Source of the DNA: Aquatica leii
Lineage: Eukaryota > Arthropoda > Insecta > Coleoptera > Lampyridae
Direction of reading: 5' to 3'
Length of the DNA: 64,000 nt
Assembly (NCBI GenBank): GCA_035610365.1
Contig: CM069433.1
Coordinates: 177,770,882 to 177,834,881, forward strand
The position numbers and the translations under genes were made by a program. Below are positions 11,301-22,287 of the stretch, one piece after another (positions within the stretch are counted from its first letter, which is position 1; every line of letters begins with the position of its first letter). The notes under the pieces were generated by a model. It had not been told where the DNA came from and did not search any database. It saw nothing but the letters and a program-made list of their open reading frames with translations.

Positions 11301-11760
11301 AAGATAAACACCCGGTTGAACAATTTGAGTTTCGATTATACCTGCTTGCCTAGAATCGGTTATTAAATGAACTAAGGTTTCCGTACGAGGTTGTAAAATT
11401 ATAATCTCGTTGTTTGTAGAAGTTACGGTTTTGTTAGTATTCATCATAATTTCTAAATTTTGTAATGATACTATTAAGTTTTTAAAGTTTAATACTGCCT
11501 TATTATCGAGCAAAAAATTTCTACCTAATAATGCATCTTCAAAAAAGGGAAACGATTCTGGAAGTACATGGAACTCGTATGAAGTGACGTAATAATTTTC
11601 GAAATATAATGTTACGTTAATTGTTCCTAAAGTTCTAAACTGTCCTTGAGCAATGCCCGTTATTGTAGTTGATTTGCCCTGATCTATTCTATCGCACTCG
11701 ACTAAATCTGATTTGATTAGACTAATATCGGATCCAGTGTCTATTAAAAAGTTTTATATT
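8364..11760 (-). pseudogene. pol: gypsy-1 pol (protease, RT, RNase H, integrase) with two single-base frameshifts
   Basis: Protease at the start has FLIDTGSDISL, in the -1 frame relative to the end of gag. One base is missing near 11290 (TAATGTATAACC) and one T is extra in the 7-T run at 10761-10767. From 10631 to 8364 the frame is uninterrupted for 755 codons: RT with CYVYMDDLVIY, RNase H with LTTDASGTHVAGIL and IYTDNRPLVW, integrase zinc finger (GGHLGRTKTY, HCSKCQKNK) and DDE core (DIVGPLP, VTDQGPNFLS, HPQSNGQLERSHRT), ending HVNRLKFFYD. Both frameshifts lie at short repeats or homopolymers in an otherwise young element, so assembly error is a live alternative to true mutation. Confidence 0.93.
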
Positions 11761-12862
11761 GACTTTCGACTGAATTGATTTTCAAATTGATGGACTTTGC
11801 TTGTTGGTTATTCGAAACAATACAAGAATCACTAGCATTCTCGTTTGACAAAATATGAGCTTGACTGGAATTAGCAACGTGTGCATTATTACGTGATGCT
11901 TGAGTTTGATCTGTTTCCGTTTGCTGATTATTAGCAACCCGTAGATGACTTTGTCTAGGACCAGACCTGAATTGGTCATTAATTTGAGGATTTACGGAAT
12001 TGTTTCTGTGAAAGGTGAATAACGAGTTATTACGGTTATGATGCCCTGAGTTGTTATACAGGCGTTTTCTGCAATCATCAATTACATGACCTCTAAATTT
12101 ACAATAATTACATACTAAATGATTTCGCGAATGATATTGATTATTTCTACCGCGACAATTTGATACATCGTGACCTTCGCGATTACAATTGGTACAAGAA
12201 AGAGACGGTCGTTCAATATTAATTCCGCTTAGTACTTTGTTAATTTTTTCTTCACTTTCTACATCGAGTTCTTTCTTTAGTGCATATTCTACAGCTGTAT
12301 TCAAATCGGGACAATCTTTAATTTCTAGATAAAATTTTAAAGGTGGTTTAATACCGGACACAAATGTATTCAACGCTCTTTTGTTAATAACTTTAGTGAT
12401 GGCTACCCGTGAAGTTTCACTTTCGCCCCTACAAGATTCTTTTATCAATGGTTCTATAATTGATTCTAGTCTAATTTTATAATCGTTCACGCTTTCGTTC
12501 GGTAATTGCTTAAACGTAACTAGTTTAGATTCTAAATATTTTAAAGAAAATTCGGGTTTAATTACCTTTAGCGACCTAATTAATTCGTCAAATGAACTTA
12601 TCTCTTTATGTTTTATAGCATCGTATGCTGCACCTGACAATTGATTCTTTGAGTATGTCAAAACTGTTCGATTCCATATTGGATCGCACTGTTCCGTGAC
12701 TATATTAATAATGTCCAGAAATTGACTTAATTCTTTTACAGATCCGTCACATTTAGGAATTAAATCGATACAATTTTGTAGTGTTAGTAAATTTGCGTTA
12801 ACAGCCATAGCTGAACTTGAATCTGAATTTGTAGTTTTAGTAATGCGTTTCTTTTTAACCAT
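11744..12862 (-). CDS. gag: gypsy-1 Gag
   Basis: Intact 372-codon frame. The N-terminal two thirds is a helical capsid-type region (LIPKCDGSVKELSQFLD, FKQLPNESVNDYKIRLE). Two CCHC zinc knuckles follow near residues 220-265: CTNCNREGHDVSNC and CNYCKFRGHVIDDC. It packages the element RNA. The end of gag overlaps protease in the -1 frame around CTTTTTAATAG, which suggests a -1 ribosomal shift. The start is the first ATG after a leader of about 430 bp. Confidence 0.93.
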   Translation of the reverse strand: MVKKKRITKTTNSDSSSAMAVNANLLTLQNCIDLIPKCDGSVKELSQFLDIINIVTEQCDPIWNRTVLTYSKNQLSGAAYDAIKHKEISSFDELIRSLKVIKPEFSLKYLESKLVTFKQLPNESVNDYKIRLESIIEPLIKESCRGESETSRVAITKVINKRALNTFVSGIKPPLKFYLEIKDCPDLNTAVEYALKKELDVESEEKINKVLSGINIERPSLSCTNCNREGHDVSNCRGRNNQYHSRNHLVCNYCKFRGHVIDDCRKRLYNNSGHHNRNNSLFTFHRNNSVNPQINDQFRSGPRQSHLRVANNQQTETDQTQASRNNAHVANSSQAHILSNENASDSCIVSNNQQAKSINLKINSVESQYKTF

Positions 12863-13294
12863 ATATATGAATATAATAATGATCTAAGTGTCGACTTACC
12901 CTAGTATTACTTAATAAAATATGTTTAGTCTTTAGATTTAGATGTCTTCCTTTGTGATGAACGTAACCATCAAGGCTATTGATATGAAGGTTGTTTTCTT
13001 CGCGTAATGGCGTTGTCGATTAAAACTTCTCCCGGTCGGTTTAGAAATGATGCAATTTCACACAACACTTTTTCGTCGAACTTGAACACTTAAACGAAAC
13101 TGGCACTTATCACTCACTTATCACTGAGAATTTGAAATGGAAATTGAATGCTGATCTTGAATGATTCGCCGATTTCTCTTATGAATTTGAATTGATGTTG
13201 TATGGATTTGAATTGCCTTCTTGAACTTGAATTTGAAATTTAGCGTTGTTCGATTGACTTACTCGCGCTTGACTATAAAATTGACGAAATTAAT

Positions 13295-13310
13295 CTCACC
13301 GCTGCCACCA
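13295..13310 (-). other. gypsy-1 primer binding site, tRNA-Leu
   Basis: Minus strand TGGTGGCAGCGGTGAG, two bases after the 5' LTR. It is complementary to the 3' end of tRNA-Leu(AAG) as I recall that sequence, with 15 of 16 bases matching. Confidence 0.75.
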
Positions 13311-13312
13311 TT

Positions 13313-13569
13313 TGTTGTAATCCTACGATTACTTGGGATCGTTTCGTCTATAGTTTTCGAGGTTGTCAATAAAAACAACGTGTTAAATGAATTTAACTTT
13401 ATTAAAACGATTTGATGCTGTTAAATGCAACGCCGGAAACAGAGTTCCCTTTGCTGTTGGTATGTGCTTCTTATATACCTGTAAAATGGTTTTCCAAGAA
13501 AGTTGCGACAAGGGGTTTGAGAACAAGTTGCAACTTGTTATAACTTGTACCTACATAGGTATCACAACA
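13313..13569 (-). repeat. gypsy-1 5' LTR
   Basis: 257 bp, begins TGTTG and ends CAACA on the plus strand; holds the promoter of the element on the minus strand. Confidence 0.95.
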
Positions 13570-14440
13570 GTATCGCGTGTACACGATGAAGAAAGTGAAG
13601 TGAAATCGGCCATTTTCTTCTACTGAAGAAAATTTAATGGATAACGACATAAACTTTTACGTTGAGGAAGAAATATTTTCATCTGAAAATGAATATTATT
13701 TTGAAAATTTCAATGGTTCCAAAAATTTTAATGAAAACCCAACTGACTTTTCTGCGATTTTAGATATTCCTAGTTCATCAAGTACTACTTACGCCGTTTA
13801 CCAAGATGAAGTTTGTCAAATTTATAATCGAGCAGCAATTGACGCGATGAATAAAGCCGCGAAAGAAGAAACGAAACTAGCATTAGAACTAATAGAATTA
13901 GACGACCAAGGGTGTCCAAACATTGCAGTTGTAACAGACGGACCGTGGAGTAAACAGTCGTATCGCACTAATTGTAACGCCTTGTGCGGTGTTGCGTGTA
14001 TAGTCGGACTACGGACAAACAAGGTGCTCTATATGGCCGTTAAAAATAAGTTTTGTTTGGTGTGTGCACGAAAGGATTTGTACAAAAATAATCAATGTCC
14101 AGAGCACACCTGTTATGGAAATTAGACCGGTCCATCAACTGGAATGGAGGCAGTCATTTTAGTAAAGGATTTCCAAAAAACAATAGAGATGTATGAAATA
14201 TGTAAAATTAGTGGGTGACGGCGATAGCAGCGTGCATCGAAAACTTGTGGAGTCGATGCCCTATGGTACTTCTACTGTAATACAAAAAAATGAATGCAAA
14301 AACCGTATTTTGCGTAATTACATAAATAACTGACTTCGTAATGAGTCAATTTCTGATATTTTGTGGATATTAAATTTAATTGGTGCCGTAGGACCCATAT
14401 TTTGTAGGAACGTGGGGGTTCTTAATATGTTTGTATGATT
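13570..14440 (+). pseudogene. Mutator-type transposase (PF20700-like), broken
   Basis: The 162-codon frame from 13637 has an acidic, Ser-rich start, then the conserved block of this family: VVTDGPWSKQSYRTNCNALC, GVACIVGLRTNKVLYMAVKN, KFCLVCARK and PEHTCYGN. A TAG at 14123-14125 replaces the usual Trp. The next block (GPSTGMEAVILVKDFQKTIE) is in the same frame, then a one-base shift near 14210 leads to VGDGDSSVHRKLVESMPYGT and KNRILRNYINN. Similarity fades near 14440. The gene is also cut by gypsy-1. Family assignment is from motif memory. Confidence 0.75.
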
Positions 14441-14899
14441 AGAGATATAGAGTTTCGTTTTTTATTAGGTTGAGAATAAAAAGATAGAAGCATTCGGTTT
14501 TAAAGGAATTTGCGTAAGCGTATATTTTTTATTAGTTCTTTCCTTGTTAACATCAGACAGCTCTGCAAATTATTAATATTTAAAACCGTATTAAAATGAT
14601 TGTCACTTGTAAGATTAATTTCGTTGTTAATTAAGGCACAAGAGTATAAATCTTTAATATATTTTTTAGCTTTATGGACAACTGTGACTTATTTTTTTCT
14701 TGGTTTTCGAAATGAGGGCATAATATTGCAAAAAATGAAAAAAACTATCTTCCTTACCGCAGTTGATGCATATTTTCTTTGTATTACGGCATTAACTAGA
14801 TACGTGATTGAATCCAAGACATTTAAAGCACTGAATTACTCTTTGTTTATATGGCTCGACAAGGCAGACAACACTAGCAATTACTATATAATTAGGTAG
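14441..14899. other. Unassigned spacer
   Basis: No recognised protein or repeat. The open frame starting near 14600 has no family features. Confidence 0.5.
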
Positions 14900-15446
14900 T
14901 GTCCTTCAAAACTTAAAATAACTGTTTGTGTGGGGGTAAGAGTAGTTTCTCCATTGTTTATTCGTTTACGCGTATTTCTTCGTTAGGACTAACTCCATCA
15001 CTTGACCCAAGCATTTAACTAGATTGACTTTGTATTTAATTTTTTCTCTATTAAATTTTACGTTCAGTTCTCTGGCCATGTTACATCACGTTTTTCTCTG
15101 TTCTTCCCGATACTAATATATCGTCAAAATACACAATTACATTTTCAATGTTTCCAAAATTCTTACTATTAATTTCTTGAAACAACCCCGGTGCAATACT
15201 TAATCCAAACCGTAACCTTTTAAACTTAATGAACCCAAACGGCGTGCTAAAAGTACATAATTTTCTAGACTCTTCCTCAACTTTTATATGTTAAAATCCT
15301 TCTTAAAATCTAGCACGGTAAAATATTTTTTCTTTGCTAGTGTACAACATACTTCATTTACTGTTGGAATTAAGCACTGTTTACGTTTTATACACTTATT
15401 TAAATCAACCGGATCTAAACAGAGTCTTAAGGACCCATTAGGTAGG
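14900..15446 (-). pseudogene. gypsy-2 reverse transcriptase fragment
   Basis: Minus-strand frames with several stops read GSLRLCLDPVDLNKCIKRK, YFTVLDFKKDF, FGFIKFKRLRFGLSIAPGLF and VIVYFDDILVSGRTE: the core of a Ty3/gypsy reverse transcriptase with the DD pair. It belongs with the protease and gag pieces at 17160-18286, the same element split by MULE-2. The region between protease and this RT block is missing. Confidence 0.85.
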
Positions 15447-15507
15447 TTTCGCCCCTACACATATCGCCCCCGTTCATTTCGCCCTCACACATTTCGCCCC
15501 CGGATAT
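15447..15507 (+). repeat. MULE-2 terminal repeat: four TTCGCCCC-type units
   Basis: TTTCGCCCCTACAC, ATATCGCCCCCGTTC, ATTTCGCCCTCACAC and ATTTCGCCCCCGG follow one another. Same motif and period as the MULE-1 ends. No matching right end is visible near 17.15 kb, so the copy is truncated there. Confidence 0.78.
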
Positions 15508-16128
15508 ATGAATAGTGCACATTTTTTGCTTAAATTAAAATGGCTTGCTTTGTTACCCTTTTTTTCCATACACTCCGTGCATGTTTCATAATAAAACTTC
15601 ACAGTAACAACTGATACATTAAAATTAATGATAGGTACAGCTACTTAAAAATTGAAATTATGTGCGATCCCTCGCAAATATTCTACGGGGGGGGGGGGGA
15701 CCTTGTCCCAAAATCTGGAACAATAGCCTTCACACGTCTATCAGTTGATTTATAAGAAAGTTATTCAGTAATTGTTCCTTTTTCAACGAGTTTATGAACT
15801 TAAAGACATTTGGGGAATCGTCGCATATGCCTTGAAAGTGACGGTGCCACCCCTCAATGTGGTTATTTGTACGGTGCATGTTTTTCATGGTGCGGCCATA
15901 CATATTCCATGGTTCAATGCGGAATGTGTGTGGACGTTTTTGCAAACGCCCACGGCGGCCAATGTAGGTTTCCTCAAAATAATCTAATATCTTTTGAGCT
16001 TCCTGCGGATAATCTCCCTCTTCCGTCAATATATCAAAATATTCAGATACCTGCGCAGAAGGTACGAAGGCAAAGGTTATAAGCATTCGCATCCGTAGAG
16101 CAAAAGCGGCATCCTTTTGATAATTTAC

Positions 16129-16188
16129 CTGAAATCAAAATTATGACGATTACTTATATAATATAATTATTTATAATTATTGTATTAC
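16129..16188 (-). other. MULE-2 spliceosomal intron 2
   Basis: 60 bp on the minus strand, starting GTAATACAATA after CAG and ending TTTTGATTTCAG. Removing it joins ELQ to VNYQKDAAFAL in frame. The equivalent place in MULE-1 (about 3371-3425) has ATAATATAATAA, the same sequence with the donor G changed to A. Confidence 0.8.
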
Positions 16189-16945
16189 CTGCAATTCCAC
16201 AGACTGAATTTTTCTCCAACCACTCCGTGTCAAATGGAAAAAACATCCGGAGACTTGAATTTCAGGAAACTCTTCTGCAACGGCGTCAATAGCAGCCCTT
16301 TCAAAATATAGCAGCAATTGTGTCGGCTGTAATCCAGGACAAATGATCTTAAGTTCCTGCAAAAGTTTTCTGTAGAGGTCGCCTTGGTTTTGTTTGGCAG
16401 AACGTAAACTACGGGCAGTACGGTATCGTAAGCTTCCACATGTATGGTGTACACTTGATTAAATAAATTCGGAGCAACCGAAAATCTACCATCAGCGTAC
16501 CACTTGTCACTTCTGGCCAAAACATTAAGATTCTGTGTGGTCGAAAAAATTAGCATTCTGCCAGGCAACAGAGTTTGTTCCGAATCGTACCGGAGAAACT
16601 GATGTTCTTTCCCATAAATTGCAATGAATCGATAGTCTTGTGGAATGACCAAATCTTCAACATTCACTGGATTAGCAGGCATATCAGCTACATTTCGAGC
16701 ACGACGAATGAATCGTGAAATGACATCCTTTCTGGGCAACCGACACAATGCATGATCTTAAACGTTTTCCAGACACGTTGCTATTATTTGTTGTGGGGTT
16801 TCGTTGGTATTACTTGCCCTCTCTTTCATATTTTGGACAACACGTAATTTCACAGGTCTTACTGCATCAGCAGCATGGTTGTGTTCAACAACATTGCGAC
16901 TTACAACAGGGGCATTTCTTAAACATAGATACGAAGTTTGTATAG

Positions 16946-17082
16946 GCTAATAAATTTCCAAGTAATAAAATTACAAATATATATATTAAAAAGAAATGGA
17001 ATTGCAGACAATTTTAGACTGTCGTGATAATTTTTTTAAAACATAGTTACTTAAGTTATCAGTTACAGATATATCAAATTAC
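16946..17082 (-). other. MULE-2 spliceosomal intron 1
   Basis: 137 bp on the minus strand, GTAATTTGAT at the donor after CTGCAG and AAATTTATTAG at the acceptor. It separates the Cys part of the FLYWCH finger from its His part. MULE-1 has AG|ATAAGTTC at the matching donor. Confidence 0.7.
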
Positions 17083-17159
17083 CTGCAGTCCAAACACGCC
17101 CTTTGCATTTTCCTCGTCGTTCGCACACCCAAATAGCAAGCCAGTAAACAAATTTAAAT

Positions 17160-18286
17160 TTAATTTTCTAAAATTTTCCTTATTATTAATTTAATGTATG
17201 CGTTTAATTAAATTTAATTCCACACAAGTACTCAACCTAAGCAATGGCATTGACCTATGTTCTGTTACTACAAAATTTTGTAATTTTTTTATTTGGTTTG
17301 TTTGACGACACCGAGAAACAACCCCAACAGGCTTAGATTTATAACCCCCATATGATTCTAGTAACCAATTAGTTTTCTCTAATTCACATGAATCCTTTAA
17401 CATATTCAATACAAACATCGGTATAATATTTACCTCTGCCCCAGTGTCCAACTTAAACTGTACTTCTACATTGTTGACCTTAACAGTTACGTACCATGAG
17501 TGAGTTTTTACTTCTGCTACATTGACGGATGCTATTTAAATATTTTCGACTGCTAACCTTTGTTCTGGTACACTTGAGTCTTCTATTTTTGTACATGGTT
17601 CACGGGTTTTCTTCAATCTGCACGACACTTTGAAGTGATTGAACTTTCCACAATTTAAACATTTTCCCCCAAATGCTGGACATTTATTAATGCCATGTAC
17701 CGTCTGACACCTGCTGCAATTAAGCTTTCTTTCTTCTGTATTTCTATTCACCTGCCGCTGCTTTTTCACTAGCTTAACATGTTTGGACTCCTGTACAATT
17801 ATAATCTGCTCTTTTGTGACCTTACTGTTTTTACACAACTCGACCACTTTATCTAAATTTAATTTTTTAATAGATAACAAGTTCTCTTGCAGATTTTTAT
17901 CCTTTATCCCAAGAATAATTCTATCTCGAACCATTTCCTCCGCGTCTTTAAATTCACAGCACTAATTTCTTTAATTCGCTTAAAAATGATCAAATGGCTC
18001 CCCATCTTCTTGTCGCTTGTTGTAAAACAAGAATCCTTCGTAAACAATGTTTCTTTTTGGGAACATATATTTATTAAATTCTGCAATCACTAAGTCATAT
18101 TTTTCTTTTTCTTCATCTGACAATTTAAAATTATTGAAAATTTCGATGCCTTATTTACACGTTAAATTTAATAATTTAGCAATTTTGATTTTGTCACCTT
18201 TTTGTCATTTTCTGTCGCTTGAATACTTTACGGTTTTCTACAATATTTTCATTGAATTTCATCTGTTGTGGCAACCTGGACTCCAT
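17160..18286 (-). pseudogene. gypsy-2 Gag and protease, broken
   Basis: Start codon at 18286 (MESRLPQQMKFNENIVENRK, the N-terminus typical of K02A2.6-like gypsy Gag). Frames then shift several times. 17934-17536 reads DRIILGIKDKNLQENLL and two zinc knuckles of the form CSRC-CP and CLNCGKFNHFKVSC, typical of this lineage. Protease at 17451-17191 has MDTGAEVNIIP and RLSTCVELNLIKR. Sequence after the protease is replaced by MULE-2; the RT resumes at 15446. Confidence 0.85.
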
Positions 18287-18660
18287 ATTTCTTTTGTTTG
18301 CTTAACAGCACAAAATAAATAATTTTCTTATCTTTATATTTAACCAGGCTCTTCTCTATTTTAATTTTATTTAAAAATTTCTTGCTTGCACCGACTGGGA
18401 TATGTTTTATTGTTTTTCTATTAAAAAAAAAGATTTATTTAAATTTAAATACACATTCTGTCTACTTACAATGTTTTTATGTCCCTCCCTTTGTGACTTT
18501 CAACGTTGCCACGTTTTTCATTTTGTAAAGTTGTTTATTTCACTATCAAACGGCATATTGTTATTGTTATTAGTTATACCCACACCTGGGGGTGGGTGTG
18601 GGCCCAAAACACTCATCAAATTTTGTTAATACACACTTATAAAACAAAACAAAGACGACA
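18287..18660 (-). other. gypsy-2 leader or 5' end, boundary not found
   Basis: Upstream of the gypsy-2 Gag start. No second LTR copy could be identified, so the element end is open. Confidence 0.35.
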
Positions 18661-21540
18661 ACACTAATTCAAAAACAGAAAGTATTATTTTAAGAAACGC
18701 TTTATACGGACGTGTTAAAACAATCGCGGCCGAATATCGAATGAATAATGGATTCTTTAAATATCAATTTATAATATTTTGTATTTTATATAACACAAAA
18801 AATTGTCTATTGACAAAAAATTGAAAGTGATTGTTTTTACATCTAGAGCAGTTTAAAGCATTCTAAAGTTGTTTACAAAACTGTACATTCTATCAATGAT
18901 AGTGAAACGTTCGAGAAATTATTCTCAAGTTGGAGAGCCTTGTTATCCATTTCCAGAACGTTCACCGAAAGATATAGAAAATTCTCAAACGTTTGGCCAA
19001 CATGCATAAATGCGGTACAAACGAATCATAGGTTAGTTATGTCAGTAATTCGAAATCGGCAGTGTTAAAAAAAAATATTCAAGTTTAAATAAACAAGTGA
19101 TTAACGCGTGTTGAGGTAAGTATACGGAGTACAACCTTGTACGTGACTTTAATGTAAACAATAAGTGTTAAACTGAAGTTATTCGCGGACTTTATTTTTC
19201 GAGTGATAGTGCTATATAAATTAGTGTGTTTTTATTAAATATCCTTAGATTTAATTAGTTCGGTTAGTTATAAACGTGTACATATTTTTAGTATAAATAA
19301 ATTAGTTTTTAATAATCGATACAATAGTAAAAATCATTTTATAGCAAGAAAACAGTTTAAATATAAGACGCACATGCAAAATTGTTTCAGTAATGCTTAT
19401 TAACTATTAGTTTTTATCAAACGTAATGGACCATGATGGGATGTAATACGTTTAAATGATCTACGCTTAAAACCGAAGAGACTTCGGTACGTGTAACTAT
19501 ATCTAGTGTTTTATAGAAACAAAAACGTTTTATAATTAGTGTGTGTTCTTACCAAGCTTCCAACAAAATGTTTTTAGGTATGTATGTAAAGCATTTTCTG
19601 TTAGTTATTAAATAAAAATCGAGTAAGTTACAAATTTGTGTTTTTTTTCTTATAAGCAAATTTTTGTTTGTTACACTTGTTACTCTGTATTTTTTCTTTT
19701 TGTAAGTTTTTGAAAATTATTTAAATTAAATTATTACGTAGTTTACGAGAATTTACAAGGCTGCTTCGTTTTCAAAAATATAAATCACGCAGAAATTTCC
19801 TTTACTGTATTACTGTCAATAGCAGTTTGTACTTACTACTTGTCTAATGTCTACATTTTACTCTTTTGATAAATACAACAAACGGAAATTTACTGCGTTT
19901 GATAAAGTTGAGATAGCCCTTAAGGGTTAGAAAATAGCTTCAAAGAGCTTATAAAGTTTAATAACTTTTTTGGAACACACAGTTTGTATAAATATATAAT
20001 GTACTTTTAGATATTTGAGATAATTTCAAAAAATTACATTTTTAAATTTGAAAATTTTATAAAAATATACGTTTTGCGTAATATACTTTTTAATCTTTGA
20101 TTCCTAAAACTAGTAATTATAAGTGTGATTATTAAAATTGAAATACTAATTATTTTATTTGATGTTTTATTATTATTACTGGTATAATATATATACTTTA
20201 TTTTGACTTTATATGATATATTATAGTATATAACTTTATGCTTCAACTTTTAATGACCAAAATTTGAATATAGTTGTTGGTAAATAATTTGATACATTTA
20301 ATTTTATAACTAACAGATTTAAAATTTTCTGTTTTTTTTTGTTTTGAGAAAATCGATGTTTAAGTTATACTTTGGCTAACATTTTACAGCAATGACATAA
20401 ATTAATATACATATTTTTGTAAAATTTTTTGTTATTTTTTCAACAAGTCAAGAATTATCAAACTTAAAGTAATATTTTTGAAAATTTATGTGTTGTTTGT
20501 ATTTACTGACATATTTGTTTAAATGTAATTTAAATATTATTTTTGAAATAGAAAGTTTTAATTTAAAATTTAATTTATAACATTTTTTTTGTTTATTCTG
20601 TATTTTAGAATAATTGTTTTATTGACATTTTAATTTTTTTTACCAAAGCGTTTCTTTTGGATTAGTAATGCTTTTCTCTGCAAATTAACGTATATACAAA
20701 CATAAAACAATCATTTAAAACCAATATAAAAAAATTATTTTCATTTTTCTACATAGTCGGCATTTACAAATCTTACATTATTAATTTTTGGCAAAGAGAT
20801 TAAAATAAAAAATATTTAATCACATTGAAAATAGGTACATTATTATAATAAATACCTACATATATATTTTACAAACTTAAGAAAACTTATGATATTTTGG
20901 TGGAAAACAAACAATTTAATCATCGTTATCTACTGCCATACTTGTCCAACTCTTCTTCTTTTTCTTGTTTTAGTGGTTTTTAGCTTTTGGCCTTCGGAGT
21001 TCTATTTATATGGTGTTTTCAATATCTTCCCTGTACTCATCTCACGACATTTTGAATGGTGCTGATTTCTTACTTTTTCATTGTTAAAACTTAATTGTTT
21101 GATGATAATAACGCTGGGGTGCACAATTCTATTTTTTAGACCTAGAATGTCCATGATCTTGTCAAACGCTTGTGTAAGTCTATCAAACAATTGAATGCAA
21201 TTTTGTTAAATTTAAATTTGGCTAGAGAATTATTTTGAGTACAAAGATGTATCGTTGACTGATATGTTTTTACCACTTCATAGATTCCATACTTTTTTCT
21301 GTCTACTATATGTATATAGTCGTGTTCTATATTAGTTTTCGGTTTTGTGCTGCGAGTTCAAATGATAAAGTGTAAATTATAAAGCGACCTTGGGATCCCG
21401 TATGCTTGTTTCTCGCGTATTTTTACAAATTTCTTTAGCATAAAAAACTCAAACAAAATATCAGTGGGTTTCTGGTCGGATGCATATTTCCACAACCCTC
21501 CTACATAAACTCTGCCGGTCAGCTCTGTGATGTAAGTTTA
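18661..21540. other. AT-rich DNA without recognised features
   Basis: About 2.9 kb of low-complexity AT-rich sequence. Open frames here are short and rich in Ile, Lys and Asn, as expected by chance at this base composition. Confidence 0.6.
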
Positions 21541-21547
21541 CAACAAT

Positions 21548-22287
21548 ATGTCGATTTCAGCAGTGAGTTTCCACAGAATATGACTTAAACAAATGTAACT
21601 ATTCAAAAATTGTTTAGCAGCCTCTGCAAGATCTATATATTCCGCTTCTGTCTACAATACTGCCACACAAATTTGCTCGTTTGTATTCCAGCAAACAGTG
21701 CTCTCCTGTTCAATCAGAGTTTGCATATCCAATTAATTTCTCCTTGTTGTTTTTATCAAAAAATAATTCATAATTGGCTGTACCTTTTATGTATCTTAAA
21801 TTTTTTTAAGTCATTTCTACAGCTGATCTTAGAGTTTATCTTGAAATTGAATGCAAATATTTATTGATATGCTGAGGTCAGGTCGTGTGCTTAACGTGAA
21901 GTATATTATGCTTCCAACTAGTTTATAGATTGGTTTCTTTTCAGTCAACTCGCCTTGCACTGAGTCGGTACTAAACTTTGAGTCCATGGGTGTTTTGCTA
22001 TCTTTGCAATCAGCCATATTACCGCGTTGAAGAAAATCCGAAATGTAATTTTTTTGACTTAAGTAAATCCCATTTTCAGTTCTTCTGATACTGATTCCAA
22101 AAAAAATCTCCAAAATTCCTATACATTGCATCTTAAAATTTTCGGTTAATTTCATTATTACTGGCAATTATTATGTCGTTCACATACAGTAACAGGTAAG
22201 TAACATCATTTCCGGATTCTTCAGTATATAAGCATGCACCACTACTAGATTGTTTTAATCCTTCTTTCTTCGCAAATTCATTAAAAC
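21548..22287 (-). pseudogene. copia-1 reverse transcriptase C-terminus and partial RNase H
   Basis: Minus-strand frames give NEFAKKEGLKQSSSGACLYT, YLLLYVNDIIIASNN (the YVDD motif with DD changed to ND), FFGISIRRTENGIYLSQKNY, KPIYKLVGSIIYFTLSTRPD, KLIGYANSD and TEAEYIDLAEAAKQFL. The RNase H then ends abruptly in a stretch resembling the U5 end of the copia-1 LTR at 28.22 kb. Several stops. It continues the copia sequence at 23626-23730 across the solo LTR. Confidence 0.85.

Larger units (their letters stand above)
7985..13569 (-). mobile_element. gypsy-1: nearly intact, young Ty3/gypsy LTR retrotransposon
   Basis: 5585 bp, minus orientation, flanked by GTAT target duplications (7981-7984 and 13570-13573). 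LTRs of 257 bp begin TGTTG and end CAACA and differ at a single base (A at 8231, G at 13559). Order on the minus strand: LTR, tRNA-Leu primer site, gag, protease, reverse transcriptase, RNase H, integrase, polypurine tract, LTR. Primer choice resembles the mdg3-type lineage. It interrupts a Mutator-type transposase gene. Confidence 0.95.
15447..17150 (-). mobile_element. MULE-2: FLYWCH-type Mutator-like transposon, truncated
   Basis: Second copy of the MULE-1 family, inserted in the reverse transcriptase region of gypsy-2. The left terminal repeat is present; on the right the element breaks off inside the FLYWCH exon, where gypsy-2 protease sequence begins. It contains a run of about 11 G residues near 15690. 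Confidence 0.8.
15730..17150 (-). pseudogene. MULE-2 transposase with introns, frameshifted and N-truncated
   Basis: Minus-strand order: partial FLYWCH exon (WVCERRGKCKGRVWT, 17150-17083); intron; linker exon (RNAPVVSRNVVEHNHAAD, then LPRKDVISRFIRRARN); DDE-type core (YADGRFSVAPNLFNQVYTIH, VSGCFFHLTRSGWRKIQ); intron; C-terminal exon (VNYQKDAAFALRMRM, YIGRRGRLQKRPHTF, HRTNNHIEGWHRHFQ). The core is broken by a one-base shift near 16360. The final His of the zinc finger lies in the second exon, as in MULE-1. Otherwise closer to intact than MULE-1. Confidence 0.85.

Noticed and set aside
15688-15702. Run of about 11 G
   Set aside because: A simple homopolymer inside MULE-2, possibly an assembly artefact; no G-quadruplex pattern with four runs.
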